This document shows, in pieces, positions 6,402 to 10,159 of a stretch of 10,159 nt of DNA. Origin of the DNA: an uncultured Allomuricauda sp. (GTDB lineage: Bacteria > Bacteroidota > Bacteroidia > Flavobacteriales > Flavobacteriaceae); NCBI GenBank assembly GCA_937911965.1, contig CALDPL010000382.1, positions 1-10,159 on the forward strand, written 5' to 3'. Within the stretch, counting starts at the first letter, position 1. Each line of letters starts with the position of its first letter. The translations under genes were made by a program, and so were the position numbers. The notes beneath the pieces are model-generated. The model saw only the letters and a program-made list of their open reading frames with translations. It had not been told where the DNA came from and made no database searches.

Positions 6402-7955
6402 TCAAAGGTCGAACTTGATTCCCTGGGCCAGGGGCAGTTCGGTGGTGTAGTTGATGGTGTTGGTCTGCCTGCGCATATAGTACTCCCAGGCATCGGATCC
6501 ACTCTCCCGGCCCCCGCCGGTCTGTTTCTCCCCTCCGAAGGCGCCGCCGATCTCGGCCCCTGAGGTCCCGATGTTCACATTGGCGATACCACAATCACTG
6601 CCGGCGACCGAAAGAAACTGTTCGGCCTCCCTGAGGTTGTTGGTCATGATCGCGGAGGAAAGGCCCTGTACCACCCCGTTCTGCTGTTCGATGGCATGTT
6701 CCACCCCTCCGGAATACTTCAAAAGATAGAGGATCGGGGCAAAGGTTTCTTCCTGGACGATCTTATAGGAGTTTTTGGCCTCTACTATGGCCGGTCTCAC
6801 ATAGCAACCGCTTTGGTATTGGTCGCCTTCCAATAGCCCCCCTTCCACAAGGATATTGCCCCCTTCTTTTTTGGCCGCATCCAGGGCCTTGAGGTAGAGC
6901 TCCACGGCCTGGGTATCGATCAGTGGACCCACATGCATGTTTTGATCCAGGGGGTTGCCGATCTTGAGCTGCCCATAGGCGGCCACCAAGGCTTCCTTGA
7001 CCTGCCCGTATATCGATTCGTGCACGATCAAGCGTCGGGTTGAGGTGCAGCGCTGTCCGGCGGTGCCCACGGCTCCGAACACGGCTCCGATCACCGTCAT
7101 TTTGATATCGGCGTCGGGGGTTACGATTATGGCGTTGTTGCCCCCGAGTTCCAAGAGGGACTTGCCCAAGCGGGCGGCCACGGCCTGGGCCACGATTTTC
7201 CCCATACGGATGGATCCGGTGGCGGAGACCAAGGGGATGCGATCGTCCCCGGTCATGAATTCCCCGACCCTGTAGTCCCCATTGATCAGACAAGAAATGC
7301 CTTCCGGCAAATTGTTTTCCCTGAGTACCCCCGCAATTATGTTTTGGCAGGCAATGCCGCATAGGGGGGTCTTTTCAGAGGGCTTCCAAACACAGACGTC
7401 CCCACAGACCCAGGCCAGGGCGGTGTTCCAGGCCCAGACGGCCACCGGGAAGTTAAAGGCGGAAATGATGCCCACCACTCCCAGGGCATGGTACTGTTCG
7501 TACATTCTGTGGCCAGGACGCTCGGAATGGAAGGTAAAGCCCTGCAATTGCCGGGACAGGCCCACGGCCAGATCGCAGATGTCGATCATTTCCTGTACCT
7601 CCCCCAGTCCTTCCTGATAGGATTTGCCCATTTCATAGGAGACCAGTTTTCCAAGGGGTTCCTTGAGTTCCCTGAGGCGGTTCCCGAACTGTCTCACGAT
7701 GTCCCCCCGCCTTGGGGCGGGGACCGTGCGCCATTCCTTGAAGGCGGCGGTGGCGGCCTCCATGACCCGTTGATAATCTTCCGGGGAGGTGGTCCTGACC
7801 TTGCCGATCAGGGCTCCGTCCACGGGAGTGTGGGAAGAGATGGTCTCCCCGCTCCCAAAGTTCTCCGTTCCGGTGGAGGTCCCGTTGTTCAATTCCTGCA
7901 GCCCCAGTTTTTTAAGGGCCAGATCCATTCCAAAGGCAGTGGCTATGTTTGACAT
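6402..7955 (-). CDS. Aldehyde dehydrogenase, ALDH7 (antiquitin-like) family
   Basis: A 517-residue NAD(P)-dependent aldehyde dehydrogenase of normal length for the family. Seen: oxyanion N168 in SAFNFP, WKPS (190-193), general base E269 in LELGGNN and nucleophile C303 in GTAGQRCTSTRR. The C-terminus carries the antiquitin/ALDH7 hallmark block GRESGSDAW followed by YMRRQTNTINY and ends in LPLAQGIKF. ALDH7 enzymes oxidise alpha-aminoadipate semialdehyde (piperideine-6-carboxylate) in lysine catabolism, so that is the favoured reaction; broader aldehyde detoxification is also known for the family. Translation starts at ATG 7953-7955. It lies 73 bases downstream of the DUF1304 and dioxygenase pair on the same strand, with its own promoter candidate in the gap and a hairpin after its stop, so it may be transcribed alone or by read-through. 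The kynurenine-pathway semialdehyde dehydrogenase would be an ALDH8-type enzyme, which this does not resemble in the blocks I can compare. Confidence 0.93.
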   Translation of the reverse strand: MSNIATAFGMDLALKKLGLQELNNGTSTGTENFGSGETISSHTPVDGALIGKVRTTSPEDYQRVMEAATAAFKEWRTVPAPRRGDIVRQFGNRLRELKEPLGKLVSYEMGKSYQEGLGEVQEMIDICDLAVGLSRQLQGFTFHSERPGHRMYEQYHALGVVGIISAFNFPVAVWAWNTALAWVCGDVCVWKPSEKTPLCGIACQNIIAGVLRENNLPEGISCLINGDYRVGEFMTGDDRIPLVSATGSIRMGKIVAQAVAARLGKSLLELGGNNAIIVTPDADIKMTVIGAVFGAVGTAGQRCTSTRRLIVHESIYGQVKEALVAAYGQLKIGNPLDQNMHVGPLIDTQAVELYLKALDAAKKEGGNILVEGGLLEGDQYQSGCYVRPAIVEAKNSYKIVQEETFAPILYLLKYSGGVEHAIEQQNGVVQGLSSAIMTNNLREAEQFLSVAGSDCGIANVNIGTSGAEIGGAFGGEKQTGGGRESGSDAWEYYMRRQTNTINYTTELPLAQGIKFDL

Positions 7956-7990
7956 TTATAACTTTTTATATGTGAATTGTTATATATTTT

Positions 7991-8017
7991 CAAAAATACA
8001 AATATTACTTCAGCCAA
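7991..8017 (-). promoter_or_regulatory. Bacteroidota-type promoter for the aldehyde dehydrogenase gene
   Basis: Reading the minus strand, TTG (8017-8015) is followed after 16 bases by TATTTTTG (7998-7991), an exact match to the TAnnTTTG -7 element. The spacer is one base under the reported 17-23 range. The predicted start would give an AT-rich leader of roughly 30 bases before the ATG at 7955. It sits in the short gap after the DUF1304 stop, which fits an independent promoter. Confidence 0.5.
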
Positions 8018-8028
8018 GTATGGGGAAT

Positions 8029-8403
8029 TTAAAGGAATTGGGTGCACAGCAGCAAGACCATGCCCAATAGGGCGGGAAGTCCCTGGACCATCAGGATTTT
8101 TTTGGTTGCCGTAATGCCCCCATAGATGCCGGCGAGCAGCACGCAGCCCAAAAAGAAAAGGGCCACCTTGATCTGCCATTGGGGGTCCTCGATGAGCAGG
8201 GACCAAAATAGGCCGGCGGCCAGAAACCCATTGTACAGGCCCTGGTTGGCGGCCAGGGTCTTGGTCGGCTCAAAGAGTTCCTTGGGAAATCCGCGAAAGA
8301 CCTTTTTGGCCTTGGTGGTCCAGGCAAACATTTCCAACCACAAAAAGTAGAGGTGCAGCAGGGCCACCAGGGCAATGACGATCTTTGCCGCGAAAAGGAT
8401 CAT
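8029..8403 (-). CDS. DUF1304 family four-helix membrane protein
   Basis: A 124-residue, strongly hydrophobic protein with four predicted membrane segments, at about residues 5-25, 55-72, 78-98 and 104-122. A basic loop at 31-41 (KAKKVFRGFPK) and the family's conserved NQGLYNGFLA block (53-62) support DUF1304, a widespread inner-membrane family of roughly this length with no established biochemical role. The start is ATG 8401-8403, which overlaps the dioxygenase stop as ATGA. A longer frame reaching 8451 would read through the dioxygenase gene and begins with a hydrophilic stretch unlike the family, so I reject it. Tight coupling suggests co-production with the dioxygenase, perhaps in transport or membrane handling of a kynurenine-pathway compound, but that is only a guess from position. 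Confidence 0.87.
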   Translation of the reverse strand: MILFAAKIVIALVALLHLYFLWLEMFAWTTKAKKVFRGFPKELFEPTKTLAANQGLYNGFLAAGLFWSLLIEDPQWQIKVALFFLGCVLLAGIYGGITATKKILMVQGLPALLGMVLLLCTQFL

Positions 8404-8942
8404 TCCTTTTTGGCCACAAAGCGTTCGTCCACGGGCATCACCGTGCCGCAATTGTCGCAGCTCCTCAACTGCTCGGAGCCGTAGAAGTGTTCAAAATGGG
8501 CCAAAAAGTCCTTTTCGATGTCGTTGAGGGTAAAATAGGCCTCATAGAGTTTGTGGTTGCAGTTGTCGCAGAACCACAGCAGGCCGTCGTCGACCTCCAT
8601 ATCCGCTCTTTTGCGTTCCACCACCAGGCCTATGGAGCCTTCATGCCGTACCGGGCTGTGGGGGACCTTGGCCGGGTGCAGGTACATATCGCCCGGGCCC
8701 AGTTTCATGGTCTTTTTTTGGCCGTCTTCCTGGATATGGATCTCGATATGGCCCTCCAATTGGTAGAAGAGCTCTTCGGTCTCGTTGTAGTGGTAGTCCT
8801 TTCGGGCATTGGGCCCGGCCACCAGCATTACGATATAGTCCCCGGATTCCTTATAGAGGTTTCGGTTGCCCACCGGGGGTTTTAGGGTGTCCCGGTTTTC
8901 TTCCAGCCATTTGCCTAGGTTAAAGGGTGCCTGTACTGCCAT
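8400..8942 (-). CDS. nbaC: 3-hydroxyanthranilate 3,4-dioxygenase
   Basis: A 180-residue cupin dioxygenase that opens the ring of 3-hydroxyanthranilate with O2 to give 2-amino-3-carboxymuconate semialdehyde, the branch point between quinolinate/NAD synthesis and tryptophan breakdown. Catalytic Fe(II) ligands are H51, E57 and H95, and substrate-binding R47 and R99 are present, with E109 as the probable acid/base. A second, rubredoxin-like metal site is complete: C125 and C128 (CDNC), C162 and C165 (CDNC). These positions agree closely with my memory of the Cupriavidus metallidurans enzyme, which supports the ATG at 8940-8942 (MAVQAPFNLG) over in-frame starts at 8957 and 8987. No ribosome-binding site decides it. 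The stop overlaps the DUF1304 start by four bases. No kynureninase, kynurenine monooxygenase or carboxymuconate decarboxylase is in the window, so the rest of the pathway must lie elsewhere. The symbol follows the Pseudomonas usage; haaO is a synonym. Confidence 0.96.
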   Translation of the reverse strand: MAVQAPFNLGKWLEENRDTLKPPVGNRNLYKESGDYIVMLVAGPNARKDYHYNETEELFYQLEGHIEIHIQEDGQKKTMKLGPGDMYLHPAKVPHSPVRHEGSIGLVVERKRADMEVDDGLLWFCDNCNHKLYEAYFTLNDIEKDFLAHFEHFYGSEQLRSCDNCGTVMPVDERFVAKKE

Positions 8943-9020
8943 GATCAAAGATTTCATGCAAGGTAAAGAAATCCTGGATGGCGTCATAGGGGTCTGCCCA
9001 AAAAGGGTGCCTTCGGGCCA

Positions 9021-9530
9021 TTACAACTTCAGGAACAATTGGGTGAAATAGGGCCTTCCCGCCTTGTCCAAAAGGACGCTCACCGTGGTATGGGTATATT
9101 CGCCTTCCAGGGCCTTTCTGTGGGAGCTGCTTTCCAGCCAGCCCTCCAGGACCCGTTCGGCAGTGTAATAGTATCTTGCCACATTCTCCGATACGACCTT
9201 GGCATTGGAGGCTTCGGCCACTTTTTCTGCCCTGGCGTCAAAATTGTCATGGCTGATGTCATTTTTGGAGATCATGTACTCATTGTGGGCCTCGGCGTAT
9301 TTGTGAACGGCCGGGAATTCTTCCAAAGGGGCCAGGCCCAGGTCGGCCCTGTGCCGGTTCTCCAATTCGAGGACCCGATCTTCCATGGCGACGGGATCCA
9401 CTGTGATCTTTTCATTTCCCAACAAGGCCCCGGCATAGAGGTCTTCTTCCTCTTGCGGGCTTTCGGCACTGCAAGCATGCAACACCACGGCCAATGCCAT
9501 AAGCATAAGGCCTGGATAGATTTTTTTCAT
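9021..9530 (-). CDS. CAP/SCP-domain lipoprotein
   Basis: A 169-residue secreted protein. The N-terminus MKKIYPGLMLMALAVVLHAC is a lipoprotein signal peptide with lipobox LHAC, cysteine at residue 20. An acidic stretch (QEEED, 26-30) follows, reminiscent of the surface-export signals described in Bacteroidota lipoproteins, so display on the cell surface is possible. Residues about 50-169 form a CAP (CRISP/antigen 5/PR-1, SCP) domain: NRHRADLGLAPL opening, H94 in ISHDNF, E115 in SENVA, and H137 in SSSHRKALE, which are the expected cavity residues, and a final strand YFTQLFLK. Bacterial CAP proteins are mostly uncharacterised; lipid binding or protease-like roles are proposed. The frame extends upstream to 9608, but only ATG 9528-9530 puts a proper signal peptide at the N-terminus. 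It is 78 bases upstream of the dioxygenase gene and 184 downstream of the CvpA gene, probably its own unit. Confidence 0.88.
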   Translation of the reverse strand: MKKIYPGLMLMALAVVLHACSAESPQEEEDLYAGALLGNEKITVDPVAMEDRVLELENRHRADLGLAPLEEFPAVHKYAEAHNEYMISKNDISHDNFDARAEKVAEASNAKVVSENVARYYYTAERVLEGWLESSSHRKALEGEYTHTTVSVLLDKAGRPYFTQLFLKL

Positions 9531-9714
9531 TTTCAAATGTGTTCGGGAGCTGTTCAGACTCCCCAGTGTTCTCATCGCTAATCTAATGGCAGGGTACTTT
9601 CCGACCATAAAATTTCCACAGAAGGGTTGATTCCATGGATGAACGGCAAAAAGTTCGGCTCACAGGGCGATGGAATGGAGTGGGAATCCCGGTTTTGGGA
9701 CAGATCCGTTTCTT
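9531..9714. other. Intergenic leader region with a small hairpin
   Basis: The gap between the CvpA stop and the lipoprotein start contains GGGAG (9545-9549) and CTCCC (9559-9563), able to form a short hairpin, extended by CT/AG across a bulged A9558, in the lipoprotein leader. I found no promoter matching the Bacteroidota consensus and no clear terminator for the CvpA gene. Confidence 0.4.
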
Positions 9715-10159
9715 TTAGATGATCTGATGGATGGGTTCGGTGGTGTTTTCGGGGGCTGCATCCAATTCCTTGAGCACATAGGAAAAGACGAAGCCTCCCA
9801 GATCCCGGATCGGGGCATAGAGGATGGAACCTGAAGCGGTCGCCTCGGGATCGACGCCCAAGGGGTCGGAAACCCTTCCGACAAAAACGAGCAGGGCCCC
9901 CAGGATCACGGCCACCTTAAGGGCCCCAAAGATGCCCCCGGCCAATTTGTTCAGAAAGCCCAGCAGGGCAAAATTTGCAATCTTGGTGAGGAACCTGCCG
10001 CCGAGGTTCACCAAGGTGACGATGATCAATAGGGTGATCAAAAAGGACGCGATCCCTATATAGCGGGGATTCCAGTCCAGAAGTTCCGAAAGCCGGTCCC
10101 CCACAAAATAGGAAAAGTGTATGGCCCCGTAGATTCCCGCAATCAGGGCCACTATGGAG
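9715..10159 (-). CDS. CvpA-family membrane protein (N-terminus outside window)
   Basis: The last 147 residues of a CvpA (colicin V production) family protein; the reading frame stays open to the right edge. The GTG at 10150-10152 is an internal valine, because the family starts with another hydrophobic helix before ALIAGIYGA and the usual length is about 160-190 residues. Visible are the conserved block ALIAGIYGAIHFSYF, a hydrophobic segment IASFLITLLIIVTLVNLGGRFL, then the hallmark GFLNKLAGGIFGALKVAVILGALLVF, and an acidic polar C-terminal tail ending in HQII. CvpA proteins are inner-membrane, first identified for colicin V export in E. coli and elsewhere tied to envelope stress tolerance; their molecular action is unclear. 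The gene reads towards the CAP lipoprotein, with 184 bases between them. Confidence 0.9.
   Translation of the reverse strand, partial: SIVALIAGIYGAIHFSYFVGDRLSELLDWNPRYIGIASFLITLLIIVTLVNLGGRFLTKIANFALLGFLNKLAGGIFGALKVAVILGALLVFVGRVSDPLGVDPEATASGSILYAPIRDLGGFVFSYVLKELDAAPENTTEPIHQII

Noticed and set aside
8404..8451. N-terminal extension of the DUF1304 protein
   Set aside because: It would read into the dioxygenase coding sequence in another frame and add a polar lead absent from this family.
8943..8987. N-terminal extension of the dioxygenase to in-frame starts at 8957 or 8987
   Set aside because: Catalytic and cysteine residue positions fit the known enzyme when counted from 8942; the added residues resemble no part of the family. 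The start at 8957 cannot be excluded completely.
8943..9020. Possible terminator between the CAP lipoprotein and dioxygenase genes (GCCC...CCCTTTTTGGGC on the minus strand)
   Set aside because: The stem is only three to four pairs and not followed by a T tract, so it is too weak to call.
9531..9608. Longer start for the CAP lipoprotein
   Set aside because: It would bury the lipoprotein signal peptide inside the protein.
1..10159. Mobile elements, CRISPR arrays, tRNA/rRNA genes or a defence island
   Set aside because: No transposase, integrase, repeat-spacer pattern, clover-leaf or rRNA-like sequence was seen; gene content is ordinary chromosomal metabolism and envelope functions.

Overview
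The window looks like chromosome from a GC-rich member of the Flavobacteriaceae (Bacteroidota). This is inferred from protein resemblance (flavobacterial-type 3-hydroxyanthranilate dioxygenase, an antiquitin-like dehydrogenase, an HHH protein with a C-terminal domain typical of Bacteroidota), the lack of Shine-Dalgarno sites, and one good match to the Bacteroidota promoter -7 element TAnnTTTG. By eye the GC content is clearly above 50 percent in genes and low in the gaps. That is high for the family, so a Robiginitalea-like genus is plausible but unproven. The high GC also creates long antisense open frames, which I treat as shadows.

Layout, left to right. (1) 1-696, minus: the N-terminal two thirds of a MoxR AAA+ ATPase, running off the left edge. 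(2) 854-3639, plus: a tight three-gene unit of a YdhF-like aldo/keto reductase, a YdfG-like short-chain dehydrogenase 24 bases later, and a Schlafen/AlbA_2-type protein whose start overlaps the previous stop (ATGA). (3) 3636-4589, minus: a PfkB-family sugar kinase, probably a fructokinase, whose stop codon interlocks with that of the AlbA_2 gene. (4) 4737-5462, plus: a PPP-family metallophosphatase, divergent from the kinase. (5) 5476-6042, minus: a membrane-anchored helix-hairpin-helix protein. (6) 6043-6401: the only large gap, gene-free but rich in inverted and direct repeats and ending in a terminator-like hairpin. (7) 6402-7955, minus: an ALDH7 (antiquitin-like) aldehyde dehydrogenase with its own candidate promoter. 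(8) 8029-8942, minus: 3-hydroxyanthranilate 3,4-dioxygenase translationally coupled to a DUF1304 membrane protein. (9) 9021-9530, minus: a CAP/SCP-domain lipoprotein. (10) 9715-10159, minus: a CvpA-family membrane protein, running off the right edge.

Functionally the window is mostly small-molecule redox and carbohydrate metabolism. The dioxygenase belongs to tryptophan (kynurenine) breakdown or NAD synthesis. The neighbouring dehydrogenase resembles the lysine-pathway semialdehyde dehydrogenase rather than the 2-aminomuconate one. The two reductases in the plus-strand unit suggest NADPH-dependent carbonyl or hydroxy-acid metabolism, and the role of their AlbA_2 partner is unknown. I see no transposase, integrase, CRISPR array, tRNA, rRNA or defence system. 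The points most worth a second look are the repeat-rich 6043-6401 gap, the HAO/DUF1304 coupling and the SDR/AlbA_2 coupling. None amounts to clear evidence of a new system.
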